Assembly: GCA_947166895.1 (NCBI GenBank) | Contig: CAMVFY010000003.1 | Location: forward strand, 1-50,245 | Direction: 5' to 3' | Origin: an uncultured Candidatus Saccharibacteria bacterium | Lineage (GTDB): Bacteria; Patescibacteriota; Saccharimonadia; Saccharimonadales; Saccharimonadaceae | Length of the DNA stretch: 50,245 bases | Shown here: positions 27,672 to 37,062 of the stretch, one piece after another | Layout: each line of letters begins with the position of its first letter | Numbering within the stretch: the first letter of the stretch is position 1 | Notes under the pieces: model-generated | What the model saw: only the letters and a program-made list of their open reading frames with translations | Databases searched by the model: none | What the model was told of the DNA's origin: nothing | Made by a program: the position numbers and the translations under genes

Positions 27672-29873
27672 CTACTCACCCTTCGCGCAACACTTAACTT
27701 TCTCGAAAGGTAAGTCTCCTTCAAGTCGACCACAATGAGGGCAACGGTCACCAGTGATTATCCCAGAAAAGCCACATACTGGATCACGATCGACTGGGTG
27801 GTTGACTGAACCATATCCAATTCCTGCATCATGCATTTTGCGAATCACCGCCTCAAATGCCGCGATGTTTTGCGAAGGATCACCGTCTAGCTCGATATAG
27901 GTAATATGCCCAGCATTACATAAGTTATGGTAGGGCGCCTCTATTTCAATCTTGTCAAATGCAGAAATCGGATAATAAACTGGAACATGGAACGAGTTGG
28001 TGTAAAATTCGCGATCAGTAACCCCCTTAATTGTACCGTACTCTTTCTTATCGATTTTGGTAAACCGACCCGCAATCCCTTCGGCGGGAGTAGCAAGTAA
28101 TGAGAAATTAAGTTTATATTTCTTGCAATATTCATCACATTTTTCTCGCATATGCGTAATAATATCAAGTCCTAATTCCCTTGAATCTTCATCTTCACCG
28201 TGGTGCTTGCCGGTCATCGCGACCAGAGTTTCCGCAAGCCCAATGAAACCAATTGACAAAGTGCCATGTTTGATCACGTCGCGTAGAGTATCGTTCCAAC
28301 CTAATTTTTCTGAACCAAACCAGTTTCCTTGTCCCATCAAGAATGGAAAGTTACGTACGTGTTGGTTAGCTTGAAATTCAAATCTGTCAAGAAGCTCGTC
28401 CTTTACCAGGTCCATTTTTTCGTCTAATTCTTTATAAAAACCTTCCCAATCGGCTTCTTTTCTCTCACCTAGGCAAATGCCGTGTTTGATGCCAATGCGA
28501 ACTAAATTAACCGTCGTGAAAGATAAATTACCTCTCCCCGTCACAATGCCGTCAGATTCTGGGAAGACTGAGGCAAAGACGCGAGTTCGGCATCCCATCG
28601 TTGCAATTTCGGTCCTGTAATCTCCCTTTTTGTAGTACTTTAGGTTATATGGAGCATCAATAAAGCAAAAATTTGGGAATAATCTTTTAGCCGAAACTTC
28701 CATAGATCGTTTGAATAAATCGTAGTTTGGATCCTCTGGGTTATAATTAACACCCTCTTTTACCTTAAAGATTGAAATCGGAAAAATCGGAGTTTCACCT
28801 TTACCGAGGCCATTCTCGGTTGCTTCGAGAAGACATCGAGACACCAATCTACCGGAAGGGGTAGTGTCCGTACCAAAATTAATCGAAGTAAACGGTACCT
28901 GCGCACCGGCTCTAGAATGCATAGTATTAAGATTATGGACAAAACCTTCCATAGCCTGCATGGTTTCGCACTCGACATCAGCACTAGACGCATCGATAAT
29001 TTCCTTTGGCCATTTTTGTGTTATTAATTTTTTATCATCACCATATTTTATATCATCAGTTGGTTCTAAGGATAATTTTTTGCCAGTAAACTTGTTATAT
29101 TTCTCTAAATTCTTTTTCAGAGCTTTCCTAAAAGATTTATCGACACCTGGAGCCATAGCATAATCAAAATTCGGAATTGACTGTCCGCCGTGCTGCTCAT
29201 TTTGGTTGGCCTGCAATAAAATCGCGGCAAGCGCACCATAAGATCCTATTGAATTTGGAGTCCTAAGGTGCCCGTGACCAGTATTGAAACCACCATTTTC
29301 AAACAAAATAAATGGGTCAGATTGGCAACATGTTAAGGTGCCAGTCGCGTAAAAATCAAGGTCGTGGATATGAATGTCGCCATTATCGTGCGCCGCAGCA
29401 ATATCGGGGCGCAGCAGTAAAGTCTTAGCAAAAACCTTTGACCCCTCAGCTCCAAACTGGAGCATTTTTCCCATTGCCGAATTGCCATCAACATTAGCGT
29501 TTGAACGCTTCACGTCTGAATCTTCTGAGGCATCAGCATGCGAAATTGTGCGATAAATCATCATGAGGTCGGACTTAGCTTCACGTCTCCTTGAACGTTC
29601 TTGACGATATTGAATATAGGCCCGAGCAGTCCGTTTAAAAGATGACTCCATTAACACTTCTTCAACAATATCCTGAATTTGCTCAACATTGGGGGTGCGT
29701 GCAGTGATTTTTTCTTCCGCTCGCTGCAAAACCTTATCGGCCAACGCTTTCGCTCTATCATACTTAAACTCCTCGGTCGCAAGCCCCGCTTTTGCAATCG
29801 CTTCAGTAATTTTATCAGGATTAAATTTAACTATCTTTCCATCCCGCTTTACTATCCTTTTGAACATAATCAA
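27672..29873 (-). CDS. nrdD: Anaerobic ribonucleoside-triphosphate reductase
   Basis: ATP-cone N-terminus (IVKRDGKIVKFNPDKITEAI); C-terminal DPVCGFSGIITGDRCPHCGR zinc site. Confidence 0.95.
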   Translation of the reverse strand: MIMFKRIVKRDGKIVKFNPDKITEAIAKAGLATEEFKYDRAKALADKVLQRAEEKITARTPNVEQIQDIVEEVLMESSFKRTARAYIQYRQERSRRREAKSDLMMIYRTISHADASEDSDVKRSNANVDGNSAMGKMLQFGAEGSKVFAKTLLLRPDIAAAHDNGDIHIHDLDFYATGTLTCCQSDPFILFENGGFNTGHGHLRTPNSIGSYGALAAILLQANQNEQHGGQSIPNFDYAMAPGVDKSFRKALKKNLEKYNKFTGKKLSLEPTDDIKYGDDKKLITQKWPKEIIDASSADVECETMQAMEGFVHNLNTMHSRAGAQVPFTSINFGTDTTPSGRLVSRCLLEATENGLGKGETPIFPISIFKVKEGVNYNPEDPNYDLFKRSMEVSAKRLFPNFCFIDAPYNLKYYKKGDYRTEIATMGCRTRVFASVFPESDGIVTGRGNLSFTTVNLVRIGIKHGICLGERKEADWEGFYKELDEKMDLVKDELLDRFEFQANQHVRNFPFLMGQGNWFGSEKLGWNDTLRDVIKHGTLSIGFIGLAETLVAMTGKHHGEDEDSRELGLDIITHMREKCDEYCKKYKLNFSLLATPAEGIAGRFTKIDKKEYGTIKGVTDREFYTNSFHVPVYYPISAFDKIEIEAPYHNLCNAGHITYIELDGDPSQNIAAFEAVIRKMHDAGIGYGSVNHPVDRDPVCGFSGIITGDRCPHCGRLEGDLPFEKVKCCAKGE

Positions 29874-29917
29874 AATACCTCCTTCAAGTACTTTATTCTG
29901 TTTTATATATGACCTCG

Positions 29918-29966
29918 TGTAGAATCAGCTAGCGAGATGGGTAATGCTTTTCGCTTCGACTCTACA
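29918..29966 (-). promoter_or_regulatory. Structured 5' UTR hairpin of nrdD
   Basis: RNA UGUAGAGUC...GAUUCUACA (9 bp, one G-U) with internal AGCGA/UCGCU stem. Confidence 0.5.
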
Positions 29967-30012
29967 TTTAGTGTCTTAAACCTAGTATACACCACTAAAT
30001 ATGGATTATCAA
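29959..30012 (-). promoter_or_regulatory. nrdD promoter with two NrdR-box-like sites
   Basis: -35 TTGATA (30012..30007), 17-bp spacer, -10 TATACT (29989..29984); NrdR-like ACACTAAATGTAGAGT (minus, 29974..29959) and CCACTAAATATGGATT (plus, 29992..30007). Confidence 0.6.
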
Positions 30013-30051
30013 GACCTTTATGCTAAAATTAAGTAAAAATTACAACGATCG

Positions 30052-30975
30052 TTATTTCAAAAACCCATTAATTATTCGCGACTCCGCATCACTTCTGCCA
30101 AGTCCTAGGGACATTAGTTTCAGTAATTGCTCACCGGCAATCTTGCCGATCGCAGCTTCGTGAATCAATTCCGCATCAACGTTTCTAGCGTCAAGTGATG
30201 GGATGGCGTATACCTGTGCAGAGTCCATGATAATTGCATCGCATTCTGAGTGTCCTCGACATTTATTCGCACCGATAATTTTTGAACTAAAAGTCTGCAT
30301 CGAACGATCCTGGGCAACCGATCGAGAAGTGATATCTGCCACTGAATCTTTACCTGCAAGCTCGATTTCGTAATCACTTTTTGCAGTCTGACGACCATGT
30401 GTCATCAGGCGTTCCTTAATGAAAATTTTTGCATTATCTTGGAGTACGGCTTTTGTCGTCCGAATCGTCGAATCAACGCCCTTTATTTGCTCCATTTCAA
30501 GAAATGCCTCGCTCCCCTCAGATAGATAGACCTCAGTTGTCGGGTTTAAAATTCTACCACCCTTTCCTGGTCCAAAACCGTAATGCTTCTCGACATATTT
30601 TATTCTCGCATTTTTTCCCACGAAAAAACGATGCACGCCATCATGCACCGAATTAAATCCCCCACAATTGTAAATTCCACAGCCAGCAATAATTAGGACT
30701 TCAGCACCATCGCCGATATAAAAATCATTATAAACGACTTCCTTCAGTCCGGAAGTACTGATTACAACTGGTATATGCACAGTTTCGTTTTTTTTTCCGG
30801 CCTCAATTTTGATGTCTAGACCAGATTTATCAGTCTTTGGAATAACGTTGATATTATCAGTCGATTTTCGTCCTACAGATTTCCCGTTAACTCTAAAGTT
30901 ATAAGCGCCATCTGGGGGTTCAGATAAATCTGCCACTTCACACAATATTTGTTTTTCGATTTCATCAAAATTCAT
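30052..30975 (-). CDS. SufB/SufD family Fe-S scaffold protein
   Basis: VHRFFVGKNARIKYVEKHYGFG, RSVAQDRSMQTF, GHSECDAIIMDSAQVYAIPSLDARNVDAELIHEAAIGKIAGEQL. Confidence 0.88.
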   Translation of the reverse strand: MNFDEIEKQILCEVADLSEPPDGAYNFRVNGKSVGRKSTDNINVIPKTDKSGLDIKIEAGKKNETVHIPVVISTSGLKEVVYNDFYIGDGAEVLIIAGCGIYNCGGFNSVHDGVHRFFVGKNARIKYVEKHYGFGPGKGGRILNPTTEVYLSEGSEAFLEMEQIKGVDSTIRTTKAVLQDNAKIFIKERLMTHGRQTAKSDYEIELAGKDSVADITSRSVAQDRSMQTFSSKIIGANKCRGHSECDAIIMDSAQVYAIPSLDARNVDAELIHEAAIGKIAGEQLLKLMSLGLGRSDAESRIINGFLK

Positions 30976-31673
30976 TTTAATCTCCTAAGAACAGATCTGA
31001 GTACATCGTCGGATTTTCCATAGGCTTTTATCTTTCCCGCTTCAAGTATGACAATGTTATCGGCAATCTTTAAGATTTTTTCTTGATGTGAAATAATGAT
31101 TAATGTCCGCTCTTTCCCCTCCGCTCGTATTTTTTTGAAAACAGTTGTTAAATTATTGAAACTCCAAAGATCTATCCCAGCCTCTGGTTCATCAAAAATT
31201 GCCACTTCTGCATCTCTGGCTAATACTGAGGCTAGCTCTATTCGTTTCAGTTCTCCTCCCGAAAGTCCCGCATCAATTTCTCGAGCTAGGTATTTATCTG
31301 GGGAAAGCCCCACAGCTTTTAAACAATTTGCTATATCTTGGGGGTCTGCACCGCCACCTTTAGCGATGTCGATTAACTCAAAAACAGAAATTCCCTTTAT
31401 TTTTACGGGTTGCTGGAATGAAAATGCTATTTTGAGTTTTGCCCTGTCGGTGACCGTCTTGTCGGTAATGTCTTTGTTCTGCCAAAAAACCCGACCCTTG
31501 GTCGGTTTCTTAATACCCATTACAATTTGTGCGAGAGTAGATTTTCCGCTACCGTTTAGCCCAGTAATTGCGGTGATTTTTCCAGGCTCAAAACAAATTG
31601 AAATGTTTTTTAAAACATCTTTCCGCCCACCTGCTTCATCAACGCTAAACGAGACGTTCCTTAGTTCTAACAT
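30972..31673 (-). CDS. sufC: SufC-like Fe-S assembly ATPase
   Basis: ITGLNGSGKSTLAQIVMG, GLSGGELKRIELASVLARDAEVAIFDEPEAGID. Confidence 0.9.
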   Translation of the reverse strand: MLELRNVSFSVDEAGGRKDVLKNISICFEPGKITAITGLNGSGKSTLAQIVMGIKKPTKGRVFWQNKDITDKTVTDRAKLKIAFSFQQPVKIKGISVFELIDIAKGGGADPQDIANCLKAVGLSPDKYLAREIDAGLSGGELKRIELASVLARDAEVAIFDEPEAGIDLWSFNNLTTVFKKIRAEGKERTLIIISHQEKILKIADNIVILEAGKIKAYGKSDDVLRSVLRRLK

Positions 31674-31706
31674 AAACCCTTCTTAGTAAATTGCATAACA
31701 TCACAA

Positions 31707-31782
31707 TGGTGGAGTGTAGGAGATTCAAACTCCTGACCTCCGCAATGCGAATGCGGCGCTCTATCAGCTGAGCTAACACCCC
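31707..31782 (-). tRNA. tRNA-Ala (anticodon CGC), CCA encoded
   Basis: GGGGTGT...CCGCA-TTCGCAT-TGCGG...ACACTCC-A-CCA; G3-U70 alanine identity pair present. Confidence 0.95.
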
Positions 31783-31826
31783 AATATAAGAATTATATCA
31801 CCAATTATTCCATAAATCAATTTGGT

Positions 31827-32495
31827 TTAAAATAGCCGGATTTTATCAAGCGGAAATAGACGCAAAATAACTGGCCCGATTACCCGGCAATACGGTATAG
31901 TCCCAAGACCATTACGCGAATCCCACGACGAAGAACCCTCACGATTATCGCCCGACACGAACAGTTCACCCTCTGGGACGATTAGATCAACCTCGCCAGA
32001 CGTATGTTCCTTAGGCCCATCATCCTCGGATACACGCCATTCATTATCATAAACGAATCCGTCAGGATGTTCGTCATTGTAGATTGTCATGGTTCCATCT
32101 TTGACGACTACGCGTTCACCCGGAAAAGCGATTACACGCTTGATGATATATTGATCACTAACATTGGAAGGCACAGAACAAGTCATTGGATTAGTTTTGC
32201 CAGCCTCCTTATATTCCTTGATCTTTTCTTCGTCTTCGTTTAAAAACACGATAATCTGGCCTCTTTCGGGGACATATTCTTGTCCAATAAAATGAGACCA
32301 CGAAACGGCTGCCCGGTTCACGATGACGCGATCGTTTCCGTGTAAGGTATTTTCCATGCTACCACCAACTACGTTATATGAACGATAAATATACGTGTTT
32401 AGAAAAAGTGTTCCTAGGATAATTGCAACAATGAAACCGCCTAAGCTCAAGAGGTCTTTTAGTAGTGGATGTTTTTGAAAAAAATTCGGTTCCAT
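31827..32495 (-). CDS. lepB: Signal peptidase I
   Basis: GGSMENTLHGNDRVIVNR, YIIKRVIAFPGERV, ELFVSGDNREGSSSWDSRNGLGTI. Confidence 0.93.
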   Translation of the reverse strand: MEPNFFQKHPLLKDLLSLGGFIVAIILGTLFLNTYIYRSYNVVGGSMENTLHGNDRVIVNRAAVSWSHFIGQEYVPERGQIIVFLNEDEEKIKEYKEAGKTNPMTCSVPSNVSDQYIIKRVIAFPGERVVVKDGTMTIYNDEHPDGFVYDNEWRVSEDDGPKEHTSGEVDLIVPEGELFVSGDNREGSSSWDSRNGLGTIPYCRVIGPVILRLFPLDKIRLF

Positions 32496-32551
32496 TACGC
32501 CATTATAGCATTTTTAAGCTTAAATTAAAATATTTGCTATAATATAAAAGT

Positions 32552-33334
32552 ATGGCAGATTTTATATTAGCAAGAAAATCTCGTAACATCGCAAGCACTA
32601 TGGTGCATATTTTTCTTAACTTGCTGCTCGGCGTCGGGGCAGTACTAATCACAGTTTTATCAAACAACCCCGCTCCGGGGATAGTACTAGTGTTGGTATC
32701 AAAATGGCGCGTATTTGCCGTCAGGGCAAGATATTTTTTCATAAATTTGAAGTCAAACCTGGTTGATATTATTGTTGGAATTAGTATCGTGCTTCTGGCC
32801 TACTATGCCGGTGCGGCATTTCTACCGATAGATTTTATCCTAATGGCCGTCTATTCGGTGTGGTTGATTTTCATTAAACCACTTTCGTCTGAAAATGCCA
32901 CTCTAGCACAATCGTTGGTAGCTGTCTTTTTAGGAATGTCAGCGGCGACTTTTCTTTCCGCGAACCTCAACTCTATCGCGATTGTGTTGTTGGCTTTTTT
33001 GGTTGGCTACGCAGCAAGTCGTCATGTGCTCGCCCAAGGCGACGACAAAGATTTCACGCTCACAACTTTGGTCTGTGGACTCATCTTTGCCGAGATAGCC
33101 TGGCTTTGCCACTCCTGGGCAATTGTTTATACGTTTGGCTCAACAGGAATTCGTATCCCTCAGTTATCAATTATTCTGACAATATTTGCATTCGTCTATA
33201 ATTATGCAAGACAAGCAATGATCCGGTATAGAGACGATTTTAGGCTCAAGCATATTGTCGGTCCAGTCATTTTCGGAATTATGCTAGTAGGAATTATTGT
33301 AATCTGGTTTAGTAACCCAATTTTTAATATTTAA
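32552..33334 (+). CDS. Multi-TM membrane protein of unknown function
   Basis: 260 aa with several hydrophobic helices; TGCTATAAT 8 nt before ATG. Confidence 0.75.
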   Translation: MADFILARKSRNIASTMVHIFLNLLLGVGAVLITVLSNNPAPGIVLVLVSKWRVFAVRARYFFINLKSNLVDIIVGISIVLLAYYAGAAFLPIDFILMAVYSVWLIFIKPLSSENATLAQSLVAVFLGMSAATFLSANLNSIAIVLLAFLVGYAASRHVLAQGDDKDFTLTTLVCGLIFAEIAWLCHSWAIVYTFGSTGIRIPQLSIILTIFAFVYNYARQAMIRYRDDFRLKHIVGPVIFGIMLVGIIVIWFSNPIFNI

Positions 33335-33344
33335 AGGAGTAATC

Positions 33345-34547
33345 ATGGAAAAAGAAAAACCGGGCAAATTTGTTGAAGCAAAAGAAAGCACCGAGCCATC
33401 AACTAAGCAAATTAAAAACACAAACGAGCCGCATGCCCACAACGGCTTAGCAATCGGACTATCAGTCGCGGCTATCATCTTAGGAAGCGGCGGACTAATT
33501 TTCGGCTGGCTAGGATACGAAAAATCTTCAACGCCAATTACCTTTTTAGACAGTGGCATCGACGGCAATTCGGCGAATTTTACCGAGGGTTCAATCGCAG
33601 ATATTGCCGAAAAAGTTTCAAAAAGCGTAGTTTCAATTGTCACCTCAGTCAAAGCCACTAACGTGTTCGGACAAAGTTATGACTCAGCTGCAGCTGGTAC
33701 TGGAATTATTGCGACCGGTGATGGCTACATTATTACCAACAAACACGTGATTGATGGCGCCAGTAGTATTTCGGTGGTTTTGGACGACGGTACTACCTAT
33801 GAAGACGTCGAACTCGCCGCTACCGACCCTCTAAACGACATTGCCTTTCTAAAAATCAAAGGCGTCTCCGACCTCGCCGCAGCTACACTCGGTGACTCAA
33901 AAACGCTTACCGTCGGTCAGCAAGTTATCGCCATCGGCAATGCTCTAGGTCAATATCAGAACACGGTTACCGCTGGCATTATTTCTGGTCTTGGTAGATC
34001 AGTTATGGCAGCCGACAGTACAGGCCGTAATGCCGAAACGCTTTCCGATATGATTCAAACTGATGCTGCAATCAATTCCGGCAACTCCGGCGGCCCACTT
34101 GTGAATGCGGCCGGTCAAGTTATTGGCGTCAACACTGCTACTTCTACTACTGCCGAAAACATGGGTTTTGCAATTCCCATTTCCAGCGTTAAGGGCATGC
34201 TAAAGCAGCTTATTGAAACTGGTGAAGCCTCCCGAGCTTATCTCGGTGTTTACAGCCTTGAGATCACTCCCGAAGTCGCAAAAGCCTATAATCTACCTGT
34301 CACAACCGGCGCATATCTTTACAGCCAATCCAGCTATTCGTCAGTGATCAATAATTCCCCCGCCAGCAAGGCCGGCCTCAAAGACAAAGATATCATCACC
34401 GCAATTAATGGCATAAAAGTAGGTGCTGCCGGATCGCTCTCTTCCCTAATCGGCGAATATAAAGCCGGCGACACTGTCCAACTCACTGTCGTTCGTGAAG
34501 GTAAAGAAATTGCGATTAACGTTACTCTCGAGGGATACAAAGAGTAA
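33345..34547 (+). CDS. HtrA/DegP-type serine protease with PDZ domain
   Basis: IITNKHVIDGA, DPLNDIAFLKI, INSGNSGGPLVN, PDZ C-terminus; AAGGAG SD. Confidence 0.95.
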   Translation: MEKEKPGKFVEAKESTEPSTKQIKNTNEPHAHNGLAIGLSVAAIILGSGGLIFGWLGYEKSSTPITFLDSGIDGNSANFTEGSIADIAEKVSKSVVSIVTSVKATNVFGQSYDSAAAGTGIIATGDGYIITNKHVIDGASSISVVLDDGTTYEDVELAATDPLNDIAFLKIKGVSDLAAATLGDSKTLTVGQQVIAIGNALGQYQNTVTAGIISGLGRSVMAADSTGRNAETLSDMIQTDAAINSGNSGGPLVNAAGQVIGVNTATSTTAENMGFAIPISSVKGMLKQLIETGEASRAYLGVYSLEITPEVAKAYNLPVTTGAYLYSQSSYSSVINNSPASKAGLKDKDIITAINGIKVGAAGSLSSLIGEYKAGDTVQLTVVREGKEIAINVTLEGYKE

Positions 34548-35190
34548 GAATAAAGCCTCTGATCTCTTTAACGAAATAATTGTATTGCAGAGCAAAAGCA
34601 ATAATTTCTTCGTGCTGGCACGGGTCAGCCTCGAGAATTAGATATTCTACACCACGTTCCGAGGCTTGCCTGATTAAATCAAAAATCAGCGCAAGCCCTC
34701 GGTTCTCAGCATAAAGCGAAGTAGCTGGCTCATAGCCTAGAGCCTCTTTATCAAGCCAATCCCAAGTCTCATCCACATACGGAAGATTTGCTACAATCAA
34801 ATCAGGGGTAAACTTGACTTTTTCAAGTAAATTTGATATAATAAAGATATGGGGGTTGACGCCGTACTTTACGGCATTTTTTTGTGCCACATTTAAAGCG
34901 TCTTTAGAAATATCAACTCCGCAGACATCGCTATCTGGCAATTCTAATTTTAGGGTGATAGCTATGCACCCAGAACCAGTTCCAACATCAAGTATTTTGG
35001 GGGAAGTCGGCAAAACCCTTTTTCGTGGCCTCACGCCAGGTAGATATGCTTTACCGGCAAGATTTAAAGTTGCATCAATCAACTGTTCCGTCTCAGGCCG
35101 GGGGATCAAAACATCTGGCGTAACGATAAAGTCACGTCCATAAAAATTTTGCAAACCATCTTTATACGCTTTCGGTAAGGGCGCGCTCAT
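34522..35190 (-). CDS. prmC: Release factor glutamine methyltransferase, short N-terminus
   Basis: [35 protein letters not shown] (NPPY variant NLPY). Confidence 0.88.
   Translation of the reverse strand: MSAPLPKAYKDGLQNFYGRDFIVTPDVLIPRPETEQLIDATLNLAGKAYLPGVRPRKRVLPTSPKILDVGTGSGCIAITLKLELPDSDVCGVDISKDALNVAQKNAVKYGVNPHIFIISNLLEKVKFTPDLIVANLPYVDETWDWLDKEALGYEPATSLYAENRGLALIFDLIRQASERGVEYLILEADPCQHEEIIAFALQYNYFVKEIRGFILTLCIPRE
34814..34883 (+). promoter_or_regulatory. Antisense promoter-terminator unit inside prmC
   Basis: TTGACT (34814-34819), 17-bp spacer ending in TGA, TATAAT (34837-34842), then GCCGTA-ctt-TACGGC-A-TTTTTTT (34861-34883). Confidence 0.5.
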
Positions 35191-36205
35191 TTTTTGCTAG
35201 CTCAAGAATTAAATCGTCAATTTCGCCATCCATCGCCGCATTAATATTGGAGCGCGAATAGTGGATTCTGTGGTCAGTAATACGATCTTGGGGAAAATTA
35301 TAGGTACGAATCTTTTCGCTACGGTCACCGGTACCGATTAGAGACTTGCGTGCCTCAGAAGCGTTTTTGCGTTCTTCCTCTTTTTGTTTTTCAAGGAGCC
35401 TCGTACGTAAGACATTCATCGCTTTTATGCGGTTCTGTTGCTGCGAGCGCTCGTCTTGCATCGCTACCACAATACCAGTAGGCAAATGTGTGATTCTTAC
35501 CGCCGAATCGGTCGTATTCACCCCCTGGCCACCATGGCCACCCGAACGATAAATATCAATTCTCAAATCTTCCGGGTTAATCTCAAGGTCATGCTCCGAG
35601 GCCTCAGGCAGTACCGCCACGGTAACGGTTGAAGTGTGAATCCGCCCCTGAGATTCCGTCACTGGTACACGCTGCACTCGGTGCACTCCACCCTCGAACT
35701 TTAGCTGCCCGTAGGCATTGTCGCCACTGATCTTAAAAATCACTTCCTTCATGCCACCAGCCTCATTTTGGTTTTCTGACATCAGTTCCGCCTTCAGACC
35801 ATGATTTTCGGCATATTTTAAGTACATTCGGTATAATTCACCGGCAAACAGGCTTGCTTCGTCACCGCCGGCGCCAGCCCGAATTTCAATCAAGGCCGGC
35901 TTATCGTCGGCTGGGTCTCTTGGAATTAACAATTCCTCAAGTCTATTTTTAGCCGTCTCGATTTTTGCCTTAAGTGTCACGATGTCTTCCCTGGCCATCT
36001 CGCCAAGTTCCGCATCGTCCACAAGCTCCTCAGCCTCTTTCAAACTTTCCGAATAACGTGAAATATCGTGGTTTAAATCAAGCATCTCGTGCAAAACGCT
36101 CGCGCGTTTCGATCTCATCGCAAAATCCGGATCACTAAACGCATCCGGCTTTGCTAAAAATGCCTCAATTTCTCTTAACTCATCTTCGTATTTTTGTAAA
36201 TCCAT
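35162..36205 (-). CDS. prfA: Peptide chain release factor 1
   Basis: [59 protein letters not shown]. Confidence 0.96.
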   Translation of the reverse strand: MDLQKYEDELREIEAFLAKPDAFSDPDFAMRSKRASVLHEMLDLNHDISRYSESLKEAEELVDDAELGEMAREDIVTLKAKIETAKNRLEELLIPRDPADDKPALIEIRAGAGGDEASLFAGELYRMYLKYAENHGLKAELMSENQNEAGGMKEVIFKISGDNAYGQLKFEGGVHRVQRVPVTESQGRIHTSTVTVAVLPEASEHDLEINPEDLRIDIYRSGGHGGQGVNTTDSAVRITHLPTGIVVAMQDERSQQQNRIKAMNVLRTRLLEKQKEEERKNASEARKSLIGTGDRSEKIRTYNFPQDRITDHRIHYSRSNINAAMDGEIDDLILELAKNERALTESV

Positions 36206-36230
36206 GTTATAATATATTATATCACAGTTT

Positions 36231-36307
36231 GGATCTTTAGCTCAGTTGGCTAGAGCGTACGATTCACATTCGTAAGGTCACTGGTTCGAGCCCAGTAAGA
36301 TCCACCA
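36231..36307 (+). tRNA. tRNA-Val (anticodon CAC), CCA encoded
   Basis: GGATCTT...TACGA-TTCACAT-TCGTA...AAGATCC-A-CCA. Confidence 0.95.
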
Positions 36308-36342
36308 GTTTTTATCTTAATCGGCAAAATGGCCGATTTTTT
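36302..36342 (+). repeat. 41-bp direct repeat copy 1 (tRNA-Val CCACCA end plus terminator)
   Basis: ccaccagtttttatcttaatcggcaaaatggccgatttttt, identical to 37063..37103. Confidence 0.97.
36319..36342 (+). terminator. Intrinsic terminator after tRNA-Val
   Basis: AATCGGC-aaaatg-GCCGATT-TTTT. Confidence 0.8.
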
Positions 36343-36461
36343 AGTGGTAATTTTCTGTAAAGTACCTTTCAGTAATAGTATGCAATTTTGGGCTATTTTG
36401 CAGCAAAAAACTGCCAAAAATGCTATTTTCACTCCTGTTAAATCGTCTGTTAATACCCTAT

Positions 36462-36490
36462 AAAAAAAGCCGCCTGGAAATGGGCGGCTT
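36462..36490 (-). terminator. Intrinsic terminator downstream of the 144-aa ORF
   Basis: Minus strand AAGCCGCCC...GGCGGCTTTTTTT. Confidence 0.75.
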
Positions 36491-36503
36491 GAGTTACGCT
36501 GGA

Positions 36504-36938
36504 TTATGGGAGTTTATAGAGCCGGACTGTGGATACATGGTAGCCAGAATTAAACGCGATGCTGGTGAATTCATCCCTATAGAAGTCTTCTGCGGTTTCC
36601 GGCGAATCGATGATTTCAAACGCCACCACGGTGTCCAAAATCTCCGAATCGATTTGAGTTAATACTTCGGCAACACTCGGCTTAAAAAGCCCAGGGTAGC
36701 CGTACTCGTGAAGACACCGGAAATCATTATCCGGGATTGGAACGATTTCGCCATCCTGAACCTGCTTCTCAGTTTTGTCATTCCACAAATAGCTGATATT
36801 GAACAATTCTTCTTCGCCAAACGACCGAAGCCAATAGAGTTTTCCGTCTTTTTTAGCTACGGGCTTGATGCGCGAGTACCGTTCGATGATTTCCTCCCTC
36901 GAAATCCATGAAATGTGCATTTCAGACACATAAACCAC
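36504..36938 (-). CDS. Hypothetical protein (mini-island cargo)
   Basis: 144 aa ORF; AGGAGGTGG SD suggests a GTG start at MSEMHISW. Confidence 0.7.
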   Translation of the reverse strand: MVYVSEMHISWISREEIIERYSRIKPVAKKDGKLYWLRSFGEEELFNISYLWNDKTEKQVQDGEIVPIPDNDFRCLHEYGYPGLFKPSVAEVLTQIDSEILDTVVAFEIIDSPETAEDFYRDEFTSIAFNSGYHVSTVRLYKLP

Positions 36939-37062
36939 CTCCTATCTGTCATTTTTAAAGAATTTATGCCTGAACTACTTAATTGTAACACTTTTATTCA
37001 ATTCTAGCAAGAATAAGCTAGCTATCCTCTCTATATATTGTTAATACCTGGACAATTCGCCC

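Noticed and set aside
34814-35143. 109-aa plus-strand ORF antisense to prmC
   Set aside because: Its start overlaps the -35 of the antisense promoter and the terminator lies inside it; no coding signature. The promoter-terminator unit is reported instead.
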